Shown here: one piece after another, positions 42,782 through 52,074 of the stretch | Layout of the letters: every line of letters starts with the position of its first letter | Position numbering within the stretch: the first letter of the stretch is position 1 | Assembly (NCBI GenBank): GCA_964016985.1 | Contig: OZ024830.1 | Span: forward strand, 77,682,763-77,746,762 | Length of the DNA stretch: 64,000 nt | Direction of reading: 5' to 3' | Source of the DNA: Anodontia alba | Lineage: Eukaryota; Mollusca; Bivalvia; Lucinida; Lucinidae | The notes under the pieces: generated by a model | What the model was told of the DNA's origin: nothing | The model's database searches: none | Seen by the model: only the letters and a program-made list of their open reading frames with translations | Translations under genes and position numbers: made by a program

Positions 42782-43665
42782 GTGAGATACTGCATTGCAG
42801 AATTCAAAGGTGGTCAAGTAGGCATGGATGATGAGCCATGCCCTATCAGGCTTGTGGAGGTGACCAGTGACACAACTAATGAAGCTCTGTTACAGTTGGT
42901 TGTGAAAGACAGGCAAATGAAATTATTAGAAATGGCCAGGGCATTAGACATTTCAAATGGAAGTGTTCATACAATTTTGTATGATTGTTTGGGTATCAGA
43001 AAGTTGCTCTCCTAATTGGTTGCAAAATCAGAATGCTGTGTGTGCTTCAGTGTACCAAACACTTTTTACGCAGTACAATCAGGACACAGACAAGTGTCAC
43101 TGGTGATGAAACATGGCTTCACCACTACAACCCAGAAACCAAAGAATGAAGTAAACAGTGGACTGGCAACAGTCATCTTGTCCCAAACAGTTTAACCCTT
43201 GCCTTGCTGAATAAATTAAGATGCCACACCCACTTCTAATTTCCAGCCAGTCAGATTAGTTGATGCAGGTTTTGATAGAAATTCACATATTTAATGACAA
43301 ACAGTGCAGATCCAGATCAGTTGGCTTCTTCTTCAGAAGCCAACTGATCTGGATCTACACTTTTTGCTAAGACAGGGCATGTCGTGTTCAGCAAGAGAAG
43401 AATTAAGATGCAGCCTTTGTCTGGCAAAGTCATGGCAAAACTTTTTTGGGTTGCTGAGGATGCATTGCTTTTTACCTGCCATGTGGCCAGACTATTACTG
43501 GAGAGTACTACTTTGAAGTCTTGAATCATGTATGGGTTGCTGTCATTGCAAAAAGATGTGGAAAGGTCACAAAAGGTGTGTCAAACTAGATTGCACAGTT
43601 TAGGGCACTCCTTTGAAAATCCCAATGCTCAGTGCTAATGTTGCTAATAGTGTGACGGACGGATT
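42782..43665 (+). pseudogene. mariner transposase relic split by MITE-A
   Basis: The left part reads LEMARALDISNGSVHTILYD, LGIRKLLS (helix-turn-helix) and, after frameshifts, GDETWLHHYNPETK near 43095 with the first catalytic Asp. The right part reads LSGKVMAKLFWVAEDALL. MITE-A (43192-43406) lies between. Several stops and frameshifts and no terminal repeats; it belongs to a different mariner lineage from the relics at 3328 and 23666. Confidence 0.82.
43192..43406 (+). repeat. MITE-A inserted in the mariner relic
   Basis: TTAACCCTTGCCTTGCTGAA to CAGCAAGAGAAGAATTAA. Hairpin arms are exact over GATCCAGATCAGTTGGCTTC with an extra TTC in the loop. Confidence 0.93.
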
Positions 43666-44029
43666 GACAGAAAATTAATGTTGCTCTTGCACACCTTTTC
43701 CACATGGGGAATTCATGTTGCAAATTTGATTAAAATCCAACGAATGGTTTAGTAGGACAAATGGATGGACAGAGACCTTCACTAAATCCCCATTGCTGAA
43801 GTGTGGGGATAAAGATCAAACTCATTGTAAAGTCCATCTTAATGTTATTAACATTGTATAGTCAAATTTTAGTGGTTTGAACATCTTTGGTACCATGAAA
43901 TTTTGTTCTAGACAAGGGTAGTTTGAGCCACTGAGGGTTAATCATAGTGCCATGTCAGTCAAATGGGGATAATTTAGGGATGTGTTTTTGATCTTCTATA
44001 AAATAATAGTATGTTAAGTGTATTCATTA
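43666..44029. other. unassigned intron sequence
   Basis: 43860-43970 has words seen in the 9953 element (TGGTTTGAACATC, GTTTGAGCCACTGAGGG), a probable fragment of its end. Nothing else was recognised. Confidence 0.4.
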
Positions 44030-44149
44030 AGGCTGGCACAGTTAATCGGATAATCGATTAATTGATCGATAAATTCAACAAAAATGATTATCATTACTGA
44101 TTTGTTAATAATCAATCATTTGATTTCTGTGGTTGTTACTTTACCGTAT

Positions 44150-44345
44150 TTACCCTCAGTATTCAGACACCTCAACTTCTTACCATACTTTATCTAAAAT
44201 TTGAACAAGTACAGCTTATTACTCACTGTTGTGTCTGAAAATTGCTGGATGAGTGGCAAACAGTGGTGACCCTGATGGGATGCTGCGTTTGCGGCATCTC
44301 ATCAGGGTCTACACTGTTTGCTCAGGCCTGTCTGACCAAATACAT
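44150..44345. repeat. MITE-F copy at the mariner insertion site
   Basis: TATTTACCCTCAGTATTCAG at the left; hairpin CCTGATGGGATGCTGCGTTT / GCGGCATCTCATCAGGG. Its right end is displaced beyond the mariner. Confidence 0.8.
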
Positions 44346-44346
44346 A

Positions 44347-45686
44347 CGAGGGATGTTTGAAATGAATTGCTTATTGTCCTCTAGCTCGATATCCACGTGG
44401 GGCACGATAAAAACCAATACATGCCTGTATAGGGCTATTCAATATCTACACAATGGTGTATAAATGTACATGTTAGACTAAGTGTAAGACATAAAATTTG
44501 TCATTTGAATACACGCAGTCATTGACCACTGCAGTAAAAATGGTTGGTAGAAGCGTCGACAAAAAAGATGAAATACGGGCTTACATCAAAGCTCGCTCAA
44601 AACTTGGTTGTTCTTTGAAGAAGCTGATGACTGAAATTTCTACTGCTTTTGGACCTTCTTGTGTGTCTTATGACACAGTTCGACGGTGGAAAAAGAAATT
44701 TGAGTCTGGTGTAGAGTCCATCAAAAATGCACCGACATCAGGTAGGCCAAAATCTGCATCTCGTAAAGAAATCGTTTCCAAAATAAAAGAAATCATTGAA
44801 GGAAATGCCAGATTTACAGTTCGTGATATTGCACGAAATGTAGGCATATCACTATCAACAGTTCACCTTATTTTGAAGAAGCATTTGAAAGTCAGAAAGA
44901 TTTCTGCTAGATGGGTGCCACATCTGTTGACTGACGAGCAAAAGAGGCAACGGGTTAAAGTGCCCAAAAAGCTGCTTCAAATGTTTCCAAAATATGACAA
45001 AAAGCAGTTTGCCAATGTCGTCACAGGTGATGAAACCTGGGTCCATTATTTTGAGCCCGTCAGAAAGGTTAGCAATAAGATCTGGGCCACTAAACACAGC
45101 AAATGCCCAATAATTGCCAAACGTTCTTTGAGTACAAAGAAGGTTTTGTATGCAATCTTCTTCTCTGGTGAAGGAATCGCAATAAAAGTGCCAGTGAAAA
45201 AAGGCAAAAGCATCACTGGAAAGTACTACAAGGACGTATTGCTGAAGAAACTGAAAAAGTATTATCAGAAACGACGCCCTGCCACTGGTTTTAAACATGT
45301 CCGTCTTCTACATGACAATGCCCAAGCTCATACCTCCACAATAGTTACGGCGTTTTTGACGAAAGAAAAAGTAACTGTTTTGCCTCACCCCCCGTATTCC
45401 CCAGACCTTGCCCCATGTGATTTCTTTTTGTTTCCGAAATTGAAAGCATTCCTTGCTGGGCGGAAATACCAGTCCCGACAGGCACTTGGATCTGCCATTC
45501 ATCAGTACCTTATTACTGTGCCCAAATCAGCGTACCGTGACGCCTTCAAGAAGTGGATACATCGGCTGAAACTTTGCATTTCTAGCCACGGGGAGTACTT
45601 CGAGGGCATGAAATGAGTACTTTTGGGCTAACTTGAAATTTGAAGTCTCCAGATAGAAATAAGCAATTCATTTCGAACATCCCTCG
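44347..45686 (+). mobile_element. mariner element, structurally complete, 1340 bp
   Basis: The terminal inverted repeats CGAGGGATGTTTGAAATGAA...GCTTATT (44347-44375) and its complement ending TTTCGAACATCCCTCG (45686) differ at about one position over 29 bp. TA flanks both ends (44345-44346 and 45687-45688), the mariner target duplication. It encloses one uninterrupted transposase gene. Confidence 0.97.
44540..45616 (+). CDS. mariner transposase, intact, D,D34D
   Basis: DDE transposase that cuts and pastes its own element at TA sites. The first ATG in frame gives 358 residues (MVGRSVDKKDE...); the frame is open 14 codons further upstream but without an ATG. Two helix-turn-helix regions (VSYDTVRRWKKKFESG; FTVRDIARNVGISLSTVHLI) flank a GRPKSA linker. 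Catalytic motifs are GDETWVHYFEP, LLHDNAQAH and PYSPDLAPCDFFLFPKLK, with 34 residues between the second and third Asp, the mariner signature. Basic KKxK runs could serve as a nuclear signal. No stop or frameshift was seen, so it may be functional or recently so. Confidence 0.96.
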   Translation: MVGRSVDKKDEIRAYIKARSKLGCSLKKLMTEISTAFGPSCVSYDTVRRWKKKFESGVESIKNAPTSGRPKSASRKEIVSKIKEIIEGNARFTVRDIARNVGISLSTVHLILKKHLKVRKISARWVPHLLTDEQKRQRVKVPKKLLQMFPKYDKKQFANVVTGDETWVHYFEPVRKVSNKIWATKHSKCPIIAKRSLSTKKVLYAIFFSGEGIAIKVPVKKGKSITGKYYKDVLLKKLKKYYQKRRPATGFKHVRLLHDNAQAHTSTIVTAFLTKEKVTVLPHPPYSPDLAPCDFFLFPKLKAFLAGRKYQSRQALGSAIHQYLITVPKSAYRDAFKKWIHRLKLCISSHGEYFEGMK

Positions 45687-45829
45687 TACAATAAAGTATA
45701 ACAAATGGTAAGAGTCATGCTCAGAAAAGTAAAATTATGACCAAATCTTCAGTGATTACTGATAAATTATCGATCACAATGGCAGGACTGATAATGGATT
45801 ATCATTTCAGCTCCGATTAGCCAGCCTTA

Positions 45830-45907
45830 GTATTCATTAGTATTGCCTTGATGAGGAAGTTCTAATGAGTGCACACAACATACATTTTCATAATGAAATA
45901 AGAATAC
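45830..45907. repeat. MITE-B fragment
   Basis: TATTCATTAGTATTGCCTTG / AGTTCTAATGAGTGCACACA then ATTTTCATAATGAAATAAG. Confidence 0.7.
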
Positions 45908-47118
45908 ACTGTAGATCCAATATATTGTGGTCTGTTATTTTGTGAAATCCAGTATATCGTGAATGGCCATGGATCCTAAATTTTCCATAAGCAAAAAATT
46001 TAAAACTTTTTAACTCTTAAAGTGCCAAGAAAAACTGCATCTGAAAATGTCGTCTGTTTATGTCATCTGCTGAATATTCTTGCAGACTTTTCAAACCTAT
46101 TTTAGCATACAGGCAAACAGTGTGGACCCTGATCAGACTGCTCCTAAAGGAGCAGTCTGATCTGGGTCCACATTGTTTGCAGAAATGACTTTTAAAATCA
46201 CAAGCAGATGAGAAAGCAGACGACAATTGTTGTGATTGACGCTTTAAGGGTTAAATTGTTATTTTATTTAACTTGAAAAAATTAACTGATTGTAATTCAT
46301 CCCAGCGTTGATTTTTCGTGCATATCCCAATGCTAAGTCACATCCCACATTATGACAAATGATCCACCCAGGGTCAGTCAGTACAAGCATTGATTATAAA
46401 TGGCAAACAATAAATTATAATTGCCATAATTGTCATAATCATTGTCATTATAGAGTTCATAGATCTACTCAAAGCTCAATCAGTCAATTGTGCCCAGGGT
46501 GAAAACAGTCCTTTTTAGGACCAGCAAATATTTACAAGAGAGTAGCCTTATGATGTATCTGCCCCACTCACCCAGTTTCTAGTCCACCCACTACACTTCT
46601 CTAGCAAATTATAATTTAAAAGAAAAAGACAACAACAAAAAATAAAAAAAACAATAAAAAAAAAAAACAATCAACTTCGATTAATGATAGTTTTTGGGCC
46701 CACAACATAACAAATAAGTGAAGGGAAGCAACACAAATTTCCCAAGCTATTTGGATATTTGAGTTGCTTCCCTTCACTGATCTAGGGAACCAGAACATCC
46801 AAAATGGCGGCGTAAATTGTCAACTCGTGGATTTGTGGTTTTCAAACATAGATTATCTGCTGGTCTCAATTAAAATAACTTGTTAGACATTGCTGCCCTT
46901 GAGCAATTCTTATCCTATTTTATTGGGAAATATGGCTGATAGCTTGACTGAATGCCGTTTATGAGCAATGTCCCAGCAAAGTACCATGGTGAGAAAAGAA
47001 GCGAGTGTTATACCTGCTGTTATACATGCATGGTACATGCCTTGACTTACATCACTCCAGTTATATTTCGATAGCGAACCTTGGACCCCTAGTACCGTGA
47101 TATATTGGATCTGCAGTG
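45908..47118. mobile_element. pogo-like terminal-inverted-repeat element with nested MITE-J
   Basis: CACTGTAGATCCAATATATT and ATATATTGGATCTGCAGTG ends are inverted, and CCATGGATCCTAAA / TGGACCCCTAGTACC lie just inside. MITE-J occupies 46010-46254. A small inverted repeat GTGAAGGGAAGCAAC / GTTGCTTCCCTTCAC is at 46718-46778. No transposase frame. Confidence 0.75.
46010..46254. repeat. MITE-J, TTAA ends, complete
   Basis: TTAACTCTTAAAGTGCCAAG to GACGCTTTAAGGGTTAA. Hairpin AACAGTGTGGACCCTGATCA / TGATCTGGGTCCACATTGTT with ACTGCTCCTAAAGGAGCAGT at the tip. Confidence 0.92.
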
Positions 47119-47309
47119 TTGTTTCTTTAAATATCCTTAAATATTTGTTTACTTGACCTGTCAGAAGAATTTCCTAGAGACTCAAAACAAGTGTGAATCT
47201 GCTACTCTAAACAAGCCATTGATGTTTGAGTCATTGAAGTTTTTTCTGCCAACCGTTACTGTACTGTAATGAAGGAAATAATAATCTGTAGCTGCTCTCT
47301 TTGTTTCAG

Positions 47310-47408
47310 TTATTAGAAGAACTACTGAAGTTTCTAACTCTTGGTAGAACTTGTCTTGCCTTTCCTAAGAGGAAGTCTATAGAAGAGCTCATTAAAAATC
47401 ACAATATG
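47310..47408 (+). CDS. rogdi: rogdi coding exon
   Basis: Thirty-three codons, phase 0 at both ends, between TTTGTTTCAG and GTAAAT. It begins LLEELLKFLTLGRTCLAFP and ends LIKNHNM, matching human LMDAVMLQLTRARNRLTTP...EIAASGL. The leucine heptads belong to the helix called the leucine zipper in the human protein. The donor GTAAAT is weaker than most others in this gene. Confidence 0.95.
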
Positions 47409-47427
47409 GTAAATCATATGTTGCTTA

Positions 47428-47657
47428 ACCCATTTTAGACTGAATTAACTCCTCCCACACTATATACGGAAAGAGTTAGATTTCAATTTTAAGTATGTCA
47501 GGCAATGTGATTTAGATATTCCTAGAGGAAAATGGCTAAACTACTGACAAACAGTGGAGACCCTGATCAGATGCCACATTATGCGGCATCTGATCTGGGT
47601 CTGTACTGTTTGCCAGTTACCCTTTTAGGGGTCTCTAGACTAAAATGGGTCATAGAA
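47428..47657. repeat. MITE-F' copy 20 bp after a rogdi donor
   Basis: TTAACCCATTTTAGACTGAA to GTCTCTAGACTAAAATGGGT are inverted. Hairpin AACAGTGGAGACCCTGATCA / TGATCTGGGTCTGTACTGTT. Confidence 0.88.
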
Positions 47658-47659
47658 AA

Positions 47660-47738
47660 AGTATCAGTACTTTCTTATTTCTCCACTCTAGCGGAAAAAA
47701 GTGTATCAGTACTTTCTTATTTCTCCACTCTAGTGGAA
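47660..47738. repeat. 39-bp direct duplication
   Basis: Two copies of a unit with GTATCAGTACTTTCTTATTT and CTCCACTCTAG. Confidence 0.9.
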
Positions 47739-47774
47739 AGGATCCATTTCAGCAGAGGTAGTCTGTCAAAACTG

Positions 47775-47960
47775 TTTTTGCCTCCCTTCTGAAAAGGTTC
47801 TACTCTAAAAGGAAAGATTTTGCTCCCATGGGGAGCAAATTCTTTCCTTTTAGAGTAGAACCCTTTCAAGATTGGCTCAGAGTGCAGAAATGCAAATGGG
47901 AAGTCACTAAAGTTAGACAACTTTATTGACTTCCTGTTTGCATTTCCGCACACCAATTAC
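47775..47960. repeat. MITE-G, foldback
   Basis: CTGAAAAGGTTCTACTCTAA / TTAGAGTAGAACCCTTTCA arms with TTTGCTCCCATGGGGAGCAA at the tip. GACTTCCTGTTTGCATTTCC at the right edge. Confidence 0.85.
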
Positions 47961-48669
47961 AAATGTTAGAAAAAAGATGAAGTGAATTTAATCCTCCTAG
48001 GCAGTTATTGTGGTACTTTCATAATTGGGTTGCCAAAGGAATTCTTCTGTCACATGATATGTTTTCATTGTTTGACATAAGAAAAGTATTTGATTCTCAA
48101 GAAAAAAAGGGCCCTTAGGCTACATGCAGACAGTGAATGCGAAGATGCTCAGAAAAAAAAATTTCAGGCATTTGATTGGCTATTAAACCTTAGGCATATA
48201 ATATGTATACGTCTCTTCTCTAAAACTTTGATGGATGCCATTTTAAGTTTTCACTGTATCAGAGAATATCTAAAGCAAAAGCTTGCTTTTTCATCTTTTG
48301 TTTCAGTCTATATTCAATGTTTTTTTACTTACAAAAGCATTAAAGGTCCGATTGTGCTCCAGAAGAAAACTTGAACGGTTTTGAAGTCCTCCCAAAAATG
48401 ATTATATTTAATCTTTCCAGCCCGCATCTTCAGTACTAACTGCAGTACAGGCTTTGGAGACATGATAATCATTGTAAATTCGTGACTTTATAGATTTTAT
48501 TTATTAAAGCATTTTAATGATGTTGCTTGCTTTCAATAGTGATTGTAACATTGTGACAAATGTCTAATGATCACTTTGGAGTGATACAAAGAAGTAGTAT
48601 TACAAAGAACTTGTGGTGTATTTAAATATGGAAACTATTATTTTGAGCTTTAATTTATTTCATGTTTTC
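47961..48669. other. unassigned intron sequence
   Basis: 48095-48160 has the start of MITE-I (AAAGGGCCCTTAGGCTACAT, ACAGTGAATGCG). The rest shows no known unit. Confidence 0.4.
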
Positions 48670-48755
48670 TTTTCTGCACACCAGGCTCCTTCTGTAAAGT
48701 AGTCTACTTTCCTTTTTGAGTAGACCCCTTTTCAGGAGGGAGGCAAAAAGCCCAA
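48670..48755. repeat. MITE-G fragment
   Basis: GCACACCAGGCTCCTTCTG, AGTAGTCTACTTTCC and GACCCCTTTTCAGGAGGGAG. Confidence 0.7.
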
Positions 48756-48798
48756 AAGGATTGCCATTTCTCACAAAAATTTCTCTTTTGTATTGCAG

Positions 48799-48927
48799 CA
48801 AAGTTTTATACCACCGGTGCCAAATGATGTAGCCCTTAGTTTTTATATCCATTCATCGAAGCTCATCCTCACAGTCTACCATCTACACCTTAGTAGCTAC
48901 CAAGTGGAAATACTTAGTAGACATCAG
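48799..48927 (+). CDS. rogdi: rogdi coding exon
   Basis: Forty-three codons, phase 0 at both ends, between TATTGCAG and GTAAGC. It contains SFIPPVPNDVALSFYIHSSK and LILTVYHLH, clearly the human [29 protein letters not shown] block, the best conserved part of the family. It is shorter than the human equivalent after LH, where human ROGDI has a variable loop. The 8.1-kb intron that follows holds the DIRS retrotransposon in the same orientation. Confidence 0.97.
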
Positions 48928-49422
48928 GTAAGCTTAACCTTTCACCACTTACTTTTTGAAATAGTTTTTTCTGTCTTTGAATTAGGATCTGACCATTATT
49001 GCAAACCATGGAAAATCAGAAAGAATGGGAAACAGTAGATCCTGATGAAACTCTGACTCACTAGATCTACAGGTATTTGGTCAACAGGGCTGAAAGGTTG
49101 AGATTTGATATGATAAATTATTTGAAGGTAAAATATTTAAAAAATCTTTGGATAATTTGGAATTGACATACCACATTCAAACTTATTACCAGACATACAC
49201 TATAAGTGCACAGTCAGGCAACTTACCAGACATGTCCCTATAAGTGCACAGTCAGGCAGTTTAGTAGTCTTCAGATTACAGCACATGGACTTCTATCTAC
49301 TTTATAAAAGCATATGTTGTGGGTATGTCTTTGAATGGCCTTGACAGTTCAGATGAGAACAACAACATATGCTTCCTAAAAAGAAAAAAAAAAATTGCCT
49401 TTCATAGGTGGATATTTTACTG
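48928..49422. other. intron sequence with MITE-B subfamily copy
   Basis: 49295-49385 carries AAAGCATATGTTGTGGGTAT and CAACAACATATGCTT, as at 28835. A short direct repeat CATAAGTGCACAGTCAGGCA-type unit occurs twice at 49195-49262. Confidence 0.6.
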
Positions 49423-49600
49423 TTTTAACTTCGTAATACATTAACCTATAGATAATGTGCTATTCTATTCTGTTATTCACCCCCTCCACAGAAAAAACGA
49501 CCTTTCAGTCGTTATAAAGTCTTAATTCAGAAGGTCCCTTTAACAGTTACCTGTATGACGTAGTTCCTCCCGCTCAAATGATCACGTGTCAGTTTCTTTT
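49423..49600 (+). repeat. DIRS left inverted terminal repeat
   Basis: Starts TTTTAACTTCGTAATACATT. From 49441 to 49600 it is the exact complement of 55419-55578. The outer 18 bases differ from the right end and match the internal complementary region instead. Confidence 0.95.
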
Positions 49601-49808
49601 CTGTGGACTTTGAATGTTCAAGGATTATTATTCTGTGTTAGAAAAAATGGATTAAAATTATTCTACACGGTTAAAATTTTTATATCCTTGACATTCTCTG
49701 GTTCTATATTCACTCCTTCTACTATCTATGTACTTATTTTCGAAATATCGATCTTAGATTTCTTGTTTTCTCAATGTTAAATTTCTTCCTTTGTTTCCGC
49801 GTCAGTCG

Positions 49809-52028
49809 ATGCATTTCGCCCGCGGCAACTGTGGCCATTTAAAAGCTAAATGGGATACACATTTATCTTGTCTAACTTGTAATTCTTGCACACGTATCTC
49901 TACGTGTTATATTTGTAGTTCCTGGACAGAAAAAGTTTGGAACCTAGCAGAAAGAAGACGCCTTCATGCTACTAGAAAATCAGTTATGACGCAGAAGAGA
50001 AAACAGAAGAAATCAAAGAAATCCAAGAAGTCCCAGTCAGATATGTCTGACAACGGGACAGTTGATGGGAGCACCGCCCCTCATAGCTTTACTGCTCGGG
50101 GCAGGACCCATCAAGGTGGCAGCCTGGCGGACTTAGAGTCTGACCGGGCACTAAGCCCACCAGTCACCAGTCACCAGTCAACCAGTCACCAGTCAACCAG
50201 TCACCAGTCAACCAGTCACCAGTCATCCAGTCACTGGGCAACTTATCTCCGTTCATCCAGTCATCCAGTCGCCAGTCAACCAGTCACCAGTCAACCAGTC
50301 ACCAGTCAACCAGTCACCAGTCAACCAGGCACCAGTCAGCTAGGCTCCAGTCAACCAGGCATGGGTTTACAGTCATTCGCGTATGACCTACAAACACAAA
50401 TTCCGCCTGGATATATTCCTATAAATGTGCCTGTACAAAGCTACGCTCCGTCCATAAGTAGCCATATTTCACAGGGTAGTGTCCACAGACTATCCAATGT
50501 CTTTATTCCTGGTTACGAACGTTCTAATAGACTAGAACTTCCTAATCCAGCTTCTTCCTCTAGACAGATTATTCCACTCGAACCTGATTTTTCGCAGGTC
50601 TCAGATCCGAGTGTAATGATTGAGCCTCCAAATTCAAATGATTTATCTATCTCCAGACCTTCAAGGAAGGATCAGTCAAAAAGAGAGCATAAATCTAAAA
50701 AGAGAAGAAGACATCGATCGTCCTCTTCTTCTATCTCTACTTCCAGATCAGACTCTTTGAGTTCTTCTCGGCGAAAGAAAAATTCAAAGAGATCTAAGCA
50801 CTCTCATAAAAAGAGAAGAAGACGATCGATGACGCCTTCTTCTTCATCAAATTCCTCCCAATCTCAACTTGACATTGGTAGATATACAAGGGCTCATAAA
50901 TCTCCCCAGGTTGTTCAAACGCCAACTCCAATACAACCTGAAGAGACTAATTTTAGTCAAATCACTAATCAACCTATTAATTACGATCAGATTCAGCCGA
51001 ATCTCACTCAACAGAATAAGGAGTCAGATTTGGAAACTGAATCCGAAGTCTGGTCATTTGATCGTGCGATTAACGAGGTCTTCCGGCTTCTTCCTCCTGA
51101 GTTATGCCCCAAAACTCAGCAGGATCAAGCTCCATTAAAACCTCTCTCTGGGATCGAACAATTAATGGAGTCTCGTTCCACTCCATTACTTGTCCTCCCA
51201 CAATCCAAATTAGTACAAAATACAACAAAATATATTCAAAATAGACTAGAATCGGACAAATTTTCAAGAGATTGGATTTGCCCGCAAAGCTTGGTTTCGG
51301 CTCTTGCTCCGACTAAATTCTACAAGAGCCAAAACCAATATTTGCCAACTGATAATATCCCTCAATTAGAAGCGGATGCGTCGCTCCTAGACATTTCTAA
51401 TAAAGGAAGAGCTTATATTCCGCTCAAGAATCTAGAAGCATGGGAAAGGAAGGCTAGAAAACTAGTCGCTATTAATTCTCATGCTGATCTATTTTCTTCA
51501 GCTGCCTTCCTTTCATTACAACAGGAATCGATGTCGGTTGCGGCCCTTTCCAGACTTCTGGAGGCCGTAGCCAAATCGATTAAACATGCTACTGCCATGT
51601 CTACACTTTTAACTACTGAATTATTCCAAGCTAGGAGGGACGCAGCCCTAGCTTCGTCTAAACTACTACTCGACAATTCCACATACGAGTTAAGGAACGC
51701 TCCTATTAACTCAAAGTCCTTATTTGACGGCAGGATAAAAGAAATAGCTAAATCAAACTTCGAAGCTCAACAGCAAAGGTTTCTAGCTTCTACATCCATT
51801 CAGTCACAATCTCATTCTTATAAGCCTACTTCGCAGAGCAGAGCTTTCAAGATACCTAAATATCCTGCTAAACAAACAACATCCAGACCTAAACCTACGC
51901 AGTCGTATAGGTCCAAAAATATTTCTCAAAGCTCATCTTCTCACATTAAGAAAGATAATATCAAGAGGACTGGTAACATCCGTCAGTTCCCCTCCTCTAA
52001 ACCTGCCTCTTCCTCCGCAAGATTATGA
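49809..52028 (+). CDS. gag: DIRS Gag-like protein
   Basis: The frame is open from 49758; the first ATG is at 49809 (MHFARGNCGHL), giving about 739 residues. The N-terminus is cysteine-rich (CGH...H-SCLTCNSCTRISTCYIC), a possible zinc-binding knuckle. A tandem block of SHQST and SQPVT repeats follows (residues ~125-190), then a basic RS-rich stretch (KKRRRHRSSSSS, KKRRRRSMTP). The C-terminal half (LLPPELCP..., ISNKGRAYIPLKNLEAWERK) is the more ordered part. It is expected to package the RNA. Its end overlaps the open pol frame. Identification is mainly by position and composition. Confidence 0.82.
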   Translation: MHFARGNCGHLKAKWDTHLSCLTCNSCTRISTCYICSSWTEKVWNLAERRRLHATRKSVMTQKRKQKKSKKSKKSQSDMSDNGTVDGSTAPHSFTARGRTHQGGSLADLESDRALSPPVTSHQSTSHQSTSHQSTSHQSSSHWATYLRSSSHPVASQPVTSQPVTSQPVTSQPGTSQLGSSQPGMGLQSFAYDLQTQIPPGYIPINVPVQSYAPSISSHISQGSVHRLSNVFIPGYERSNRLELPNPASSSRQIIPLEPDFSQVSDPSVMIEPPNSNDLSISRPSRKDQSKREHKSKKRRRHRSSSSSISTSRSDSLSSSRRKKNSKRSKHSHKKRRRRSMTPSSSSNSSQSQLDIGRYTRAHKSPQVVQTPTPIQPEETNFSQITNQPINYDQIQPNLTQQNKESDLETESEVWSFDRAINEVFRLLPPELCPKTQQDQAPLKPLSGIEQLMESRSTPLLVLPQSKLVQNTTKYIQNRLESDKFSRDWICPQSLVSALAPTKFYKSQNQYLPTDNIPQLEADASLLDISNKGRAYIPLKNLEAWERKARKLVAINSHADLFSSAAFLSLQQESMSVAALSRLLEAVAKSIKHATAMSTLLTTELFQARRDAALASSKLLLDNSTYELRNAPINSKSLFDGRIKEIAKSNFEAQQQRFLASTSIQSQSHSYKPTSQSRAFKIPKYPAKQTTSRPKPTQSYRSKNISQSSSSHIKKDNIKRTGNIRQFPSSKPASSSARL
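50161..50350 (+). repeat. in-frame tandem repeats within gag
   Basis: Repeats of AACCAGTCACCAGTC (15 bp) produce the serine/glutamine/threonine-rich block. The repeat length is a multiple of three, so copy number can change without a frame break. Confidence 0.93.
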
Positions 52029-52074
52029 AGGCCCGCCCTTTCAACTGCCTGCTCTTCCGCTCGCGGACATTCCA

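Larger units (their letters stand above)
44030..45832. mobile_element. inverted-repeat element hosting MITE-F and the intact mariner
   Basis: AAGGCTGGCACAGTTAATCG at the left and CGATTAGCCAGCCTTAG at the right are inverted; AATCGATTAATTGATCG and ATTATCGATCAC belong to its interior. MITE-F (44150-44345) inserted in it, then the mariner in MITE-F. No transposase of its own. Confidence 0.65.

Noticed and set aside
44855..45298. 147-codon frame on the minus strand
   Set aside because: It is the antisense of the intact mariner transposase with no recognisable family.
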